Positions 9,622-18,655 of a stretch of 64,000 nucleotides of DNA are shown here, in pieces. Made by a program: the position numbers and the translations under genes. The DNA is taken from assembly GCF_031157835.1 (NCBI RefSeq), contig NZ_JAVIDR010000011.1, positions 1 to 64,000 of the forward strand, given 5' to 3'. This DNA comes from Acinetobacter rudis. GTDB taxonomy: Bacteria; Pseudomonadota; Gammaproteobacteria; Pseudomonadales; Moraxellaceae. The notes below the pieces were generated by a model. The model saw only the letters and a list, made by a program, of their open reading frames with translations. It was not told where the DNA came from and did not search any database. Positions within the stretch are counted from its first letter, which is position 1; every line of letters begins with the position of its first letter.

Positions 9622-9675
9622 ATGGGCAACTTATTTTTATTGCCCATATCTATCTAGGCAATGTTTAATATTGCC
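9622..9675 (-). promoter_or_regulatory. Overlapping GGCAA/TTGCC pairing segments (antiterminator candidates)
   Basis: On the minus strand, in order: GGCAAT (9675-9670), ATTGCC (9662-9657), ATGGGCAA (9647-9640) and TTGCCCAT (9629-9622). The following terminator loop again contains GGCAA. Segments 1:2 and 3:4 form neat hairpins, but 2 can also pair with 3, and 4 with the terminator loop. This is the layout of a switching attenuator. The pairings are seen; the switch is inferred. Confidence 0.6.
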
Positions 9676-9737
9676 AAAAATAAAATACTGTTGTGGTGTT
9701 CTTCATCTGGGTTAACATGAGGTTTAAAACCAATCAT
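9654..9737 (-). CDS. Upstream leader ORF (27 codons)
   Basis: A short ORF, MIGFKPHVNPDEEHH... ending LNIA, starts about 13 bases after the predicted transcription start and overlaps the first two GGCAA/TTGCC pairing segments, with its stop just after segment 2. Its ribosome site is poor and the composition is not specially aromatic. Its position in the folding region suggests a leader peptide, but it may be fortuitous. Confidence 0.35.
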   Translation of the reverse strand: MIGFKPHVNPDEEHHNSILFLAILNIA

Positions 9738-9756
9738 CTGTTTGCTAATGCATTTA

Positions 9757-9785
9757 ACAATACGCTGTGTTTTTAACTTTGACAA
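9757..9785 (-). promoter_or_regulatory. Sigma-70 promoter for the DAHP synthase leader
   Basis: On the minus strand TTGTCA (9785-9780) and TATTGT (9762-9757) are separated by exactly 17 bases. Transcription would begin near 9750 and read through both leader ORFs into the DAHP synthase gene, giving a 5' UTR of about 370 nt. Confidence 0.6.
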
Positions 9786-10016
9786 GCCCTTTTTTTTAAA
9801 AATTTAATTATTTACAAACAATTGACCTTGTTCAAACTTCAAGCTAAGCTGTGCCAATAAATTATCCATCTTTGAGTATATGCCAATGAAGTAAGTCATT
9901 TTTATCATCAGTTCAATTTCTTTTTTTGTTTTGATGTACAAAATAGACTTTCTATATGGCAGCTTCCTTATTTTCTCTGATTTTCAGACTTATTTTAGCT
10001 CCTTCTAAAAGATATT

Positions 10017-10033
10017 TTTGACTTAAAGTCAAA
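10017..10033. promoter_or_regulatory. Palindromic operator candidate upstream of ABC-F gene
   Basis: TTTGACTT-A-AAGTCAAA is a perfect 8-bp inverted repeat around a single base, overlapping a TTGACT that could be a -35 element for the downstream ABC-F gene. A regulator site is plausible; none is identified. Confidence 0.4.
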
Positions 10034-10070
10034 TATCCCAAGTAAAAGATTACTACGATTGCACTATTTT

Positions 10071-10089
10071 GTACTCTACTTTGGAGTAC
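10071..10089 (+). promoter_or_regulatory. Hairpin covering the ribosome-binding site of the ABC-F gene
   Basis: GTACTC (10071-10076) pairs with GAGTAC (10084-10089); the 3' arm and the preceding G contain the GGAG that serves the ATG at 10093. The stem could limit translation until opened. Short, so only suggestive. Confidence 0.4.
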
Positions 10090-10092
10090 GGT

Positions 10093-11700
10093 ATGACTCA
10101 TTCTATTTGTCTAATTCAACAATTTAGCTTAGAGCTGCAGGATCACCTATTATTCGATCAGCTTAACTTTCAACTTCCTACTCATCAGTTTAGTGCTTTA
10201 ATTGGTGCAAATGGTCAAGGCAAGTCCCTTTTACTCAATGCATTACATAACTTGGAGCTGCTAAAAACACCAAATGATCATCATGTCCATGGTCAAGTTA
10301 TATGGTCTACTCCTCATGCTCACCTTGCACAGCTTAATCGAATGAACGAACATCACCATACTATTGCAGATGCTCTAGAAATCAGTGAATTGGTCATTTG
10401 TTTTAATCGTATTGAGCAAGGTCTAGCTAACGAACAAGACTATGAACAAGTAGAGGCGCTTTGGCACCTTCCACAACAATGGCAACAGATGCTTGAACAA
10501 GCTAATCTACCTGCAGACCTAAATTTCAAAATAAATCTATTGAGTGAAGGTCAAAAAACCAAGCTAGCACTGTGCCGCTTGTTTCAACTTAAAGATCATT
10601 ACTTACTGTTAGATGAACCGAGCAATCACCTAGATCAGCATAGCCGCCAATGGCTGATTAAAAATATTCAACAACATCCGATGGGCTGTCTTGTGGTGAG
10701 TCATGATCGAGAATTACTCAATCATGCAGAACAACTTTATGTATTAAATAGTTTTGGTATACAACAATACAGTTGTAGTTATCAACAATATCAACAGCAA
10801 CATATTTTAGAAGTAGCAGCATTACAGCGCAGAGTTCAACAAGATAAGCGGGATGTAAAACAACTGAAAAAACAGCAGCACGAAACACGTATGAAAGCGG
10901 AGAAACGTCAAAATAATGCACAGAAAACCCGACAAAACACATCACAAGCTAAGATCTTACTTGACTATCAAAAGGATCAAGCCCAACAATCTCGTTCACA
11001 TCTACACCGACAATTAGACCGTAAAATGCAGGGCATGGAACAGCATTTATCCCAAACCCAGCAACAACTAGAACATATTAAACCACAGCGTTTTGTCTTA
11101 AGTTACCACCCACCCAAAATCCAACAAGGTGAAATACTCCGATGTAATCAAGTGCAATTACAACATCTGAAAACGCAACCTATTCATTTTTCTTTGAATG
11201 CTACAGAAAAATTACATTTACGTGCTGCCAATGGTTTAGGTAAATCAAGTTTACTTAAAACCATTGATCAGCGCCTAACGCCCAAAGAAGGCGAAATATT
11301 TGTTGCTGGAAAAACCCTTTATTTAGATCAAAATTTTAGTTTTTTAAACCCACAACTTACTGCTGTGGAAAATTTGATGCAACTCAATACTGAACTTTTA
11401 GAGGTCGATTGGCGTCGTTTATTAGGACAACTCGGTTTAAGACGTGAAAAAACACTCATCCCAATTTCTATGATCAGTGGCGGTGAACAACTTAAAGTTG
11501 CTCTCACCGCTATCAGTCAACTGAGTGAGCATGTTGATCTATTATTACTGGATGAACCTGAAAATCATTTAGACATTGAATCTCGTCAACTCCTTGCACA
11601 AGCAATTGCAGCATTCCCTGCTGCGGTAATTTTAGTATCACATGATCAGACTTTTGTGGCCGATTGTAATATAGAACGTGGCTATGATATTTGTAGTTAG
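10093..11700 (+). CDS. ABC-F family ATPase
   Basis: Soluble protein of 535 residues with two ABC ATPase domains and no membrane segments, as in ABC-F proteins that act on the ribosome. Domain 1: Walker A GANGQGKS, signature LSEGQ, Walker B LLLDEPSNHLD. Domain 2: Walker A ANGLGKS (first Gly changed to Ala), signature ISGGE, Walker B LLLDEPENHLD. A glutamine- and lysine-rich linker (~residues 230-330) is highly charged. The ATG at 10093 is chosen for the GGAG 7 bases upstream; an ATG at 10069 lacks a site. It stands alone between divergent and convergent neighbours. Substrate or antibiotic link is unknown; housekeeping translation factor and resistance-type roles are both possible. Confidence 0.88.
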   Translation: MTHSICLIQQFSLELQDHLLFDQLNFQLPTHQFSALIGANGQGKSLLLNALHNLELLKTPNDHHVHGQVIWSTPHAHLAQLNRMNEHHHTIADALEISELVICFNRIEQGLANEQDYEQVEALWHLPQQWQQMLEQANLPADLNFKINLLSEGQKTKLALCRLFQLKDHYLLLDEPSNHLDQHSRQWLIKNIQQHPMGCLVVSHDRELLNHAEQLYVLNSFGIQQYSCSYQQYQQQHILEVAALQRRVQQDKRDVKQLKKQQHETRMKAEKRQNNAQKTRQNTSQAKILLDYQKDQAQQSRSHLHRQLDRKMQGMEQHLSQTQQQLEHIKPQRFVLSYHPPKIQQGEILRCNQVQLQHLKTQPIHFSLNATEKLHLRAANGLGKSSLLKTIDQRLTPKEGEIFVAGKTLYLDQNFSFLNPQLTAVENLMQLNTELLEVDWRRLLGQLGLRREKTLIPISMISGGEQLKVALTAISQLSEHVDLLLLDEPENHLDIESRQLLAQAIAAFPAAVILVSHDQTFVADCNIERGYDICS

Positions 11701-11710
11701 TTTATTTTGA

Positions 11711-11741
11711 GCAAAAAAAACGAGTGACATAGGTCACTCGT
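11711..11741 (-). terminator. Terminator between ABC-F and tkt, minus direction
   Basis: Perfect 9-bp stem (ACGAGTGAC/GTCACTCGT, 11720-11741) with loop ATAG, followed on the minus strand by eight T. It serves tkt (stop at 11908) and may also stop the converging ABC-F transcript. A second 10-bp hairpin without T-run lies at 11843-11872. Confidence 0.8.
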
Positions 11742-11907
11742 TCTATCTATACAACAAACAGTACGGCGCTGATCTTGTGCATGAGTTCAATCAAAAGCTA
11801 CGCTTAATAGCAATATATTCAAGCAACTAATCAGCTATGTAATAGGTTGAGATAGCGAAGCCTCAACCTATCACAATACAACAAAACACCTTTCAACTAA
11901 TAACAAA

Positions 11908-13896
11908 TTAAGCTGTGAGTTGTTTAACTGCATTTACAACAGCATCTACAGTAATGCCAAAATGTTGGTACAAGTCTTTTGCTGGTGCAGATTCACCAAA
12001 ACTTGTCATACCAATTACTTTGCCATCTAAGCCAACAAATTTCCACCAATAATCAGCATGAGCAGCTTCAACAGCAACACGCGCGCGAATATGGCTTGGT
12101 AATACAGCTTCACGGTAAGCAGCATCTTGTTGCATAAATACTTCAGCACATGGCATAGACACAACACGCACACCCTCAAGCTGTGCGTAAGCATCCATAG
12201 CAAGACCAACTTCAGAACCTGTCGCAATGATAATTGCTTTAAGTTCGCCTTTGGCTTCTGCCAATACATAAGCACCTTTTGCTGCATTTTCAATTTGAAC
12301 AGCATCACGTGTTTGGAATGGCAAGTTTTGACGAGAGAAAATTAAAGCACTAGGGCCATCTTTACGTTCTAGAGCAGATTTCCATGCAATAGCAGTCTCT
12401 ACTGTATCCGCAGGACGCCATGTATTTAAGTTTGGAGTACCACGTAATGAAGCGATTTGCTCGATTGGCTGATGCGTTGGACCATCTTCACCAAGACCAA
12501 TAGAATCATGAGTATAAACATGAATCACACGTTGTTTCATTAATGCTGACATACGTACTGCATTACGAGCATATTCCATAAACATAAGGAATGTTGCAAC
12601 GTAAGGAATGAAGCCACCATGTAGTGCAACACCATTCGCCATCGCAGTCATACCAAACTCACGTACACCGTAATGTACATAGTTTCCTGCTGGGTTTTGC
12701 TCAACACTTTCACAACCTTTCCATAAGGTTAAGTTTGAACCGGCCAAGTCAGCAGAACCACCTAAGATTTCACTCAATAATGGACCAAAGGCTTGTAAAG
12801 TATTTTGGCTTGCTTTACGCGTAGCAATTGTTTCTGCTTTTGCGTTTGTTTCAGCAATGAATGCATTTGCTTTTTCTGCAAAATCGGCTGGTAAATCACC
12901 ATTCAAACGACGAAGCAATTCAGCTGCTTCAGTTGGATACTGTGTTTGGTATTGTGCAAATACTTGATCCCAAGCAGTTTCTGATTGAGCACCTTTTTCT
13001 TTTGCATCCCAAGCAGCGTATACATCTGCCGGAATTTCAAATGCAGCATCAGTCCAACCCAAAGCTTCACGAGTTAAAGCAATTTCATCATTACCTAACG
13101 GCGCACCATGACAATCTTCTTTACCTTGTTTGTTTGGAGAACCTAATCCAATAACAGTCTTACAGATAATCATTGAAGGTTTTTGGGTTTCAGCTTGAGC
13201 AGCCAAGGTTGCTTGACGAATTGCATCTGCATCATGACCATCGACACGCAATACTTGCCAACCATAAGCTTCAAAACGTTTCTCTGTATCATCAGAGAAC
13301 CAACCTTCAACTTCACCATCAATTGAAATGCCATTATCATCGTAATATGCAATCAATTTACCTAGACCTAAAGTGCCAGCTAAAGAGCAAACTTCGTGTG
13401 AAATACCTTCCATTAAACAGCCATCGCCCAAGAAGCAATAAGTGTAATGGTCTACAACTTTAAGGTCTGCTTTGTTAAATTGTGCAGCAAGTGTTTTTTC
13501 TGCTAAAGCAAATCCAACTGCATTAGCAATACCTTGACCTAACGGGCCAGTTGTTGTTTCTACACCTGGTGCATAACCATACTCAGGATGACCTGGAGTC
13601 TTAGAGTGCAACTGACGGAATTGTTTCAAATCTTCAATACTGAGGTCATAACCTGTTAAATGCAATAACGCGTATTGCAACATTGAACCATGGCCATTTG
13701 ACAATACAAAACGGTCACGGTTTGCCCACTGTGGGTTCGTTGGATTATGATTGAGGAATTCACGCCAAACCACATCGGCAATATCTGCCATCCCCATTGG
13801 TGCACCAGGATGTCCTGAATTTGCTTTTTGCACAGCATCCATAGCCAATACACGAATTGCGTTTGCAACACGACGTTGTTGAAGCGGGGTTGTCAT
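11908..13896 (-). CDS. tkt: Transketolase
   Basis: Thiamine-diphosphate enzyme of the pentose phosphate pathway, 662 residues, full length. It moves two-carbon units between sugar phosphates and supplies erythrose 4-phosphate, a substrate of the DAHP synthases in this window. Seen: N-terminal [23 protein letters not shown] motif from GDGCLMEG to DDNGISIDG (~150-190), [18 protein letters not shown] (~410, catalytic Glu), [17 protein letters not shown] (~470). Monocistronic, with a terminator ~170 bases downstream. Confidence 0.97.
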   Translation of the reverse strand: MTTPLQQRRVANAIRVLAMDAVQKANSGHPGAPMGMADIADVVWREFLNHNPTNPQWANRDRFVLSNGHGSMLQYALLHLTGYDLSIEDLKQFRQLHSKTPGHPEYGYAPGVETTTGPLGQGIANAVGFALAEKTLAAQFNKADLKVVDHYTYCFLGDGCLMEGISHEVCSLAGTLGLGKLIAYYDDNGISIDGEVEGWFSDDTEKRFEAYGWQVLRVDGHDADAIRQATLAAQAETQKPSMIICKTVIGLGSPNKQGKEDCHGAPLGNDEIALTREALGWTDAAFEIPADVYAAWDAKEKGAQSETAWDQVFAQYQTQYPTEAAELLRRLNGDLPADFAEKANAFIAETNAKAETIATRKASQNTLQAFGPLLSEILGGSADLAGSNLTLWKGCESVEQNPAGNYVHYGVREFGMTAMANGVALHGGFIPYVATFLMFMEYARNAVRMSALMKQRVIHVYTHDSIGLGEDGPTHQPIEQIASLRGTPNLNTWRPADTVETAIAWKSALERKDGPSALIFSRQNLPFQTRDAVQIENAAKGAYVLAEAKGELKAIIIATGSEVGLAMDAYAQLEGVRVVSMPCAEVFMQQDAAYREAVLPSHIRARVAVEAAHADYWWKFVGLDGKVIGMTSFGESAPAKDLYQHFGITVDAVVNAVKQLTA

Positions 13897-14098
13897 AGAT
13901 AATCGTCCGATACTTAGAAAAGAAGAAATGAGCTGTGTTTTACACAGTCGCTATTGTCTTAAAAAAAACTGATGGGGTAAAGGCTTAAGCGCATAATTCT
14001 ACAAAGATATGTCAAAACGATTAAAAATAAAACAATTTACTTGTTTTTAATACGCGTTGTTGTTCGCTTTTCAATTCATTTAGATACTTCCCAGTGCA

Positions 14099-14980
14099 TT
14101 AAACTTTTTCTGAGATTTGTTGTTTGAACCACGTTAAAAAATGCTTGACTCGTGACGACAATAGTTTGCTATGCGGATAAAGTAAATTAATAGGAATAAG
14201 ATCTTGCTGGTCATCTGGAAACAATTCAATTAATTGACCTATTTCCAACTCCTCAGCGACTTGATAATGATAGAACTGTGCAACACCAACGCCATCTAAA
14301 CATGCTTGTTTAGCTACCCCAATCTGGTTGGTCATCAACGTTGCTTGAACCTCAATAAAACTTACCTTCTCCTGCTGGTTAAATTTCCACCTTTTACCCA
14401 TGTCATTAAATACAATACATCTACAGGTTGCCAAATCTGCTGGCTGCTCAACTAAATTTTTTCTAAGAAATTTAGGAGATGCACAGCGAACTAATTTTGT
14501 TGTGGCGATGGGTGTTGCCACACATGTTGAATCAGGTAATGCTCCAATTCTAATGGCGAGATCATAACTCTCCTCCATTAAATCAACATTTCGGTCATTT
14601 AAAACCAAGTGAATAGACATATCTTCATATTCATTCAAGTAAGCGGCCACCAAAGGTGCAACAATTTTTTGACCAAAAGTCATTGGAGCTGTAATTTTTA
14701 ATAATCCTGCGGGCTGCTGTACTTTTGCCTCGAATATATTGGTCATCACATCCATTTCATTCAATATATGTTTGGCCCAACCATAATACTCATTGCCCTC
14801 AATAGTGACAGAAATAGTCCGAGTATTACGATTAATTAAACGAATGCCCAATTGCTTTTCCAATGCGGCAAGCGCTCGTACAACTGATGTTGTTGAACAA
14901 TCTAATTTTTCTGCTGCAGCTGTTAGACTTCCTTGTTCAATAATATTGACAAAGACAGTCATAGCTTTTAATTGATCCAT
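14099..14980 (-). CDS. LysR-family regulator (CrgA-like)
   Basis: 293 residues. The N-terminal helix-turn-helix (MDQLKAMTVFVNIIEQGSLTAAA...) and the effector-domain phrasing (GLLKITAPMTFGQKIVAPL) match the CrgA-type branch of LysR regulators. It is divergent from the VOC/GST gene pair; a 15-bp palindrome at 15007-15021 lies between them and is the likely operator. Control of the VOC-GST pair is inferred from this arrangement. Confidence 0.88.
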   Translation of the reverse strand: MDQLKAMTVFVNIIEQGSLTAAAEKLDCSTTSVVRALAALEKQLGIRLINRNTRTISVTIEGNEYYGWAKHILNEMDVMTNIFEAKVQQPAGLLKITAPMTFGQKIVAPLVAAYLNEYEDMSIHLVLNDRNVDLMEESYDLAIRIGALPDSTCVATPIATTKLVRCASPKFLRKNLVEQPADLATCRCIVFNDMGKRWKFNQQEKVSFIEVQATLMTNQIGVAKQACLDGVGVAQFYHYQVAEELEIGQLIELFPDDQQDLIPINLLYPHSKLLSSRVKHFLTWFKQQISEKV

Positions 14981-15006
14981 TCTTCTCGCACATTAATACA
15001 GTTAAC

Positions 15007-15021
15007 GCATAAGTCTTATGC
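15007..15021. promoter_or_regulatory. LysR operator candidate
   Basis: GCATAAG-T-CTTATGC is a perfect 15-base palindrome between the divergent LysR gene (14980) and the VOC gene (15094). Location and symmetry fit a LysR-type binding site. Confidence 0.55.
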
Positions 15022-15093
15022 TAAATTTGATCTTCATCTCTATATATCACCCTCCTATACTCTGTTCGAACAGGTCAGAAATAAGGTAACAAT

Positions 15094-15549
15094 TTGAAGC
15101 ATAGCAAAATATTCAAAAAAAGTGATCCGCTTCCGGCGCGAATCATGGCCTATGACCATATTGGAATTCGTGTCTCTAATAAACAACGCGCACTAGATTT
15201 TTATACTGCACTTGGTTTTGAGGAAACGGCAAGCTTCCCAGAGTATGAGGCCAATGAAATGCAAAGTGCTGATGGTGTAAGAATTAATTTAATCTTTAAT
15301 GCTGCAAATGCACTTAAATCGAAAAATATGTTGTTGGATATGCCAATAAAATACCCAGGTATAACCCACCCTGCATTTATTGTTGATGATTTACAACAGT
15401 TACAACATTGGCTGAATGAACATCAGATTACTATTACAGAAGGACCACATCCTATAGGACCACGGCGCATTGCCCTTTTCATTCGAGACCCAGATGGCAA
15501 TGTACTCGAATTTAACCAACTCAACACAAACAATATGATATTGGAGTAA
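15094..15549 (+). CDS. VOC-superfamily (glyoxalase/dioxygenase-like) protein
   Basis: Contains a vicinal-oxygen-chelate fold: YDHIGIRVSNKQRALDFYTALGF at the start of the domain, and RRIALFIRDPDGNVLEFNQL at the end, with candidate metal ligands His in DHIGI, His in GITHPAF and Glu in VLEF. Family members are metal-dependent lyases, isomerases or dioxygenases acting on small electrophiles. The start taken is a TTG at 15094 with AAGG 7 bases before it; an ATG at 15145 would give 134 residues, closer to the usual size, but has no ribosome site. The GST gene follows after 3 bases, so the two form an operon, probably for detoxification. Confidence 0.78.
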   Translation: MKHSKIFKKSDPLPARIMAYDHIGIRVSNKQRALDFYTALGFEETASFPEYEANEMQSADGVRINLIFNAANALKSKNMLLDMPIKYPGITHPAFIVDDLQQLQHWLNEHQITITEGPHPIGPRRIALFIRDPDGNVLEFNQLNTNNMILE

Positions 15550-15552
15550 AAA

Positions 15553-16146
15553 GTGAAACTATATGATTTAGAATTATCAGGGAATTGTTATAAGGTTAGA
15601 TTGTTTGCAGCATTAGCGAATATCGATTTAACACTAACGAGTGTGGATTTTCTTGCAGGTGAACATAAATCAGCTGACTTATTAAAACTTAATCCATTTG
15701 GTGAATTACCAATTCTTGATGATAACGGTTTTATACTACGTGACTCACAAGCAATTTTAATTTACCTAGCAGGGAAATATGCTGGTGAAGCTTGGTGGCC
15801 AAGTAGCCCACAATTACAAGCAGAAGTTAGTCAATGGCTTTTCGTCGCAGCCAATGAAATTCAACATGGTCCATGTGCTGCGCGTTTAGTTGATCTCTTC
15901 CATTATTCATTAGACAAACAAATTGCTTTAACTAAATCAAAGCACATACTAGATTTAATCAATACACATTTAGCACAGCACTCATGGCTTGCAATCAATC
16001 GTCCAACTATTGCTGACATTGCTATTTACCCTTATGTTGCCCTAGCACATGAAGGAGCAATTGACCTTAGCCCATATGCACATATACAAGCTTGGATGCA
16101 ACGCATTGAAAACCTACCCAATTATATCCCTATGCCTGGCTTATAA
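15553..16146 (+). CDS. Glutathione S-transferase family protein
   Basis: 197 residues with GTG start. The N-terminal thioredoxin-like domain contains NCYKVRLFAALANI and the glutathione-contact segment LNPFGELPILDD with DSQAILIYLA; the C-terminal half is alpha-helical (HSWLAINRPTIADIAIYPYV). It is translated right after the VOC protein. Conjugation of glutathione to an electrophile is the family role; the substrate is unknown. The divergent LysR gene likely controls the pair. Confidence 0.88.
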   Translation: MKLYDLELSGNCYKVRLFAALANIDLTLTSVDFLAGEHKSADLLKLNPFGELPILDDNGFILRDSQAILIYLAGKYAGEAWWPSSPQLQAEVSQWLFVAANEIQHGPCAARLVDLFHYSLDKQIALTKSKHILDLINTHLAQHSWLAINRPTIADIAIYPYVALAHEGAIDLSPYAHIQAWMQRIENLPNYIPMPGL

Positions 16147-16157
16147 TTATTAGTTCC

Positions 16158-16208
16158 CCATACACCAATTGGAATCAGCGCAAACATTTGGTGTATGGAG
16201 TCTTCTAC
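16158..16208. terminator. Stem-loop between convergent genes
   Basis: CCATACACCAA (16158-16168) pairs perfectly with TTGGTGTATGG (16198-16208), 29 bases apart, between the GST gene (plus) and an acetyltransferase gene (minus). T-runs are poor, so terminator function is moderate inference. Confidence 0.45.
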
Positions 16209-16240
16209 TTAAAGTGTCAACGTCACATCAAAAAACATAC

Positions 16241-16684
16241 TTATGTTTTTACAAGTTGCATATGCAAAATAGGAAATGGGCGACCACCATCATCTGTAGC
16301 TGAGCGTTTTACTACTTCAAATCCACAGTGGCGATAAAAACCTACTGCTTGCGGATTCTGCTCATTTACATCAACCAAACAACATTCCAAAGTATCAATC
16401 GCATAATGCAACAGCATTTTCCCAATACCTCTCGCACGTGCTCGGTCACGTAAAAACAGCATTTCTATTTTATTTTGTTGCACGCCAATAAAACCCAATA
16501 TTTCACCTTGATCACGCACACATTTTAATACTACAGAGTCAAATCCATGCTGTAAAATCAAAGGCTTAAATGTTTCAATATCTTGTTCTGTTAAAAAATC
16601 GTGAGTAGCTCGTACCGAATCCTCCCACACCTGAAGCAGCTCAAGATAGTCGTTTCTTCCAGCATCTTCAATTTGCATTATCAT
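16241..16684 (-). CDS. GNAT-family N-acetyltransferase
   Basis: About 147 residues with the GNAT fold: GEILGFIGVQQNKIEMLFL, then the acetyl-CoA pyrophosphate loop RARGIGKMLL (~95-104), and NPQAVGFYRHCGFEVVKR. The substrate is unknown. The ATG at 16684 is chosen; a TTG at 16699 overlaps the stop of the upstream ABC-F gene. Either way the gene is coupled to the ABC-F gene. ABC-F plus acetyltransferase may be a combined drug-tolerance unit, but that is inference. Confidence 0.85.
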   Translation of the reverse strand: MIMQIEDAGRNDYLELLQVWEDSVRATHDFLTEQDIETFKPLILQHGFDSVVLKCVRDQGEILGFIGVQQNKIEMLFLRDRARARGIGKMLLHYAIDTLECCLVDVNEQNPQAVGFYRHCGFEVVKRSATDDGGRPFPILHMQLVKT

Positions 16685-16695
16685 GATGTCATCTC

Positions 16696-18432
16696 TCAAT
16701 TTATACCTAATTTCTCAAGCAAGATATCAATTTCCCTTTGCCAACTCTGCTGGAGAAATTGCTTTTGATGTTTTTGCTTTCTCGCTTGATCTATCGCTAA
16801 TTTTTGTTCTAGCTCCACCAAACGCTCAAGCATTTCATCTGCATCCGAGTGATTATCAGTCGTGATTTTTACACTTTGTTTAGCTAATGATGAATTCAGT
16901 TTAAGTGCTGGAGAATGTCGCTGTAATGCACTATATAGCTGATCAACATCATGATATTCAGTCAGGCAATGATCTTGAATTAAGCAAAAACGGTTACAGC
17001 TTTTTTCAATTAATTCTCGGTCATGACTCACTAAAATAAATGCACCTGAAAATGATTGCAACGCAACAATCAACTCTTCCTTGCCTTCCAAATCAAGATG
17101 GTTTGTAGGCTCATCTAACAACAACAAATGAAACTGCGCCAAAGACAAGGCCACAAAAAGTAAACGAGAACGTTCGCCACCACTCAATTGATCAACCCGT
17201 TGACTATGCCGATGATAAGCAAAACCAGCATGAATTAATGCTAATTTTGCCTGTTCAGCATGAATTAAACTAAAATCAATCAAAGCATCCACTATACTTT
17301 TTTGACCATCTAGTTGCTGATGGTTTTGGTCGTAATAACCTATTTGGCATAATGGATGAATAGTTAAATGATCTGTTTGTAACTTGTTCACCCAGTTTTG
17401 CCACAAATAAATCAATAATGTCGACTTTCCACAAGCATTTGGACCTATTATTGCAATTCGATCACCACTCTTAATCAGCAAATCTTGAATTTTAAATAAA
17501 GGTTGCAGATGTCCAGCGACATTAATATTGAGATCAGCAAAATGTATTAAACGTTTTGCAGCAAGTGCTACGCCATTTAATGCTAATGACCACGGATGGC
17601 CATCACTCTTATCAACCAATTCATTTTTTAATTTATCAACCCTTTTCAACATACTTTGTGCTTTGCGGGAAAAACTCTCATTGTCATAGACTTTTCCCCA
17701 GATTGCTAAGCGTTTAGCACTTTGTTCAATTCGGCCAATTTCCTTTTGTTGTTGATCATAGCGATGCTGATCTGCTTCATCTTGCTCAAATTGCATCATA
17801 CGTGCCTGAGTACAAGCTAAGGAAAAAAATGACAACTGGCAATCACGTAAAATAATCGTGCTATTGCTTACACGATCAAGTAAATGTTGATCATGTGAAA
17901 CCAATACAAAACTACCCTGCCAACGCATTAAAAAGGTTTCAAGCCATAATAGTGTTTGTAAATCAAGATGATTACTTGGCTCATCTAAAAGTAATAGATC
18001 TGGTTGAATCATCAAAGCACGCGCCATGAGTAAACGCATGTGTTGACCACCACTTAATGTCTTTGCCAGTAAATGCCAGTCTTCAGGTTGAAAACCCATT
18101 TCTGTTAGTAAAACTTCGGCACGCCATGTTTGTTCATATTGCTGATCAACAGCCAGAACCGCCATAACAGCTTGAATTAAAGTGAGATCATAAAGAGCTT
18201 CGGGAAGATATTGCTCAATACATGCAACAAGGCATTGATTTGATTTAGTTATAATTCCATCTTTTGCTGTTAATTCACTGTTCAGTAAACGTATTAAGGT
18301 ACTTTTTCCTGAACCATTGTGACCAATCAGGCCAATGCGATCACCTTTTTTTATGGTGAAACAGATGTTGTCCAATAATGGACCAGATATTGAGTCATAA
18401 GATAATGACTGTACAGAGATGAGTGTACTCAT
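16696..18432 (-). CDS. ABC-F family ATPase with regulated leader
   Basis: 578 residues, two textbook ABC domains and no membrane segments. Domain 1: GHNGSGKS, LSGGQ, LLLLDEPSNHLD. Domain 2: GPNACGKS, LSGGE, LLLLDEPTNHLD. The linker (~residues 190-280) carries helices typical of the part of ABC-F proteins that reaches toward the ribosomal P site or exit tunnel. A C-terminal charged coiled-coil extension follows domain 2 (~510-578). It is co-translated with a downstream GNAT gene. Upstream is a promoter, a 24-codon leader peptide and a strong hairpin, the layout of inducible antibiotic-resistance ABC-F genes. Whether it protects against a drug or has a housekeeping role cannot be told from sequence. 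Confidence 0.88.
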   Translation of the reverse strand: MSTLISVQSLSYDSISGPLLDNICFTIKKGDRIGLIGHNGSGKSTLIRLLNSELTAKDGIITKSNQCLVACIEQYLPEALYDLTLIQAVMAVLAVDQQYEQTWRAEVLLTEMGFQPEDWHLLAKTLSGGQHMRLLMARALMIQPDLLLLDEPSNHLDLQTLLWLETFLMRWQGSFVLVSHDQHLLDRVSNSTIILRDCQLSFFSLACTQARMMQFEQDEADQHRYDQQQKEIGRIEQSAKRLAIWGKVYDNESFSRKAQSMLKRVDKLKNELVDKSDGHPWSLALNGVALAAKRLIHFADLNINVAGHLQPLFKIQDLLIKSGDRIAIIGPNACGKSTLLIYLWQNWVNKLQTDHLTIHPLCQIGYYDQNHQQLDGQKSIVDALIDFSLIHAEQAKLALIHAGFAYHRHSQRVDQLSGGERSRLLFVALSLAQFHLLLLDEPTNHLDLEGKEELIVALQSFSGAFILVSHDRELIEKSCNRFCLIQDHCLTEYHDVDQLYSALQRHSPALKLNSSLAKQSVKITTDNHSDADEMLERLVELEQKLAIDQARKQKHQKQFLQQSWQREIDILLEKLGIN

Positions 18433-18482
18433 AAGGTTCTCAAGATTTTTCAGGGTAAAAATACCCCCGTCAAAAGATCTGA

Positions 18483-18547
18483 CGATAATCTTAAAAGCCT
18501 GAGTGAAGGACTCTTAGTAAATAACTTCGCTCACGCCGAGATTATCG
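18483..18547 (-). promoter_or_regulatory. Large hairpin in the 5' UTR of the ABC-F gene
   Basis: CGATAATCT (18483-18491) and AGATTATCG (18539-18547) pair over 9 bp. Nested inside, GAGTGAAG (18501-18508) pairs with CTTCGCTC (18525-18532, one G-U). On the minus strand the first arm contains the stop codon of the leader peptide, so a translating or stalled ribosome would decide whether the hairpin forms. A smaller stem (GGGTA/TACCC with arms AGAT..TTTT) follows just before the ABC-F start. Confidence 0.7.
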
Positions 18548-18616
18548 CAGTGCGACTTCGGAAAAACTTGAGCGAGCTTCTATACCAAAAAAGAGTACAT
18601 AATTTAATCTGCACAT
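18542..18616 (-). CDS. Leader peptide of the ABC-F gene (24 residues)
   Basis: ORF MCRLNYVLFFGIEARSSF... ending EVALR, preceded by a strong GAGGAG ribosome site 9 bases before the ATG. It lies 34 bases after the predicted transcription start and stops inside the first arm of the 5' UTR hairpin, 109 bases before the ABC-F start. Comparable short ORFs precede erm, msr and vga-type genes and sense ribosome-targeting drugs by stalling. The ORF and structure are seen; the sensing role is inferred. Confidence 0.7.
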   Translation of the reverse strand: MCRLNYVLFFGIEARSSFSEVALR

Positions 18617-18655
18617 ATTCAGGGTCTCCTCTACTTTGCTGTGAATGGTAAAAGG

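Noticed and set aside
12027..13871. Open frames overlapping transketolase on both strands
   Set aside because: Transketolase is full-length with all motifs; the others have no ribosome sites and odd composition.
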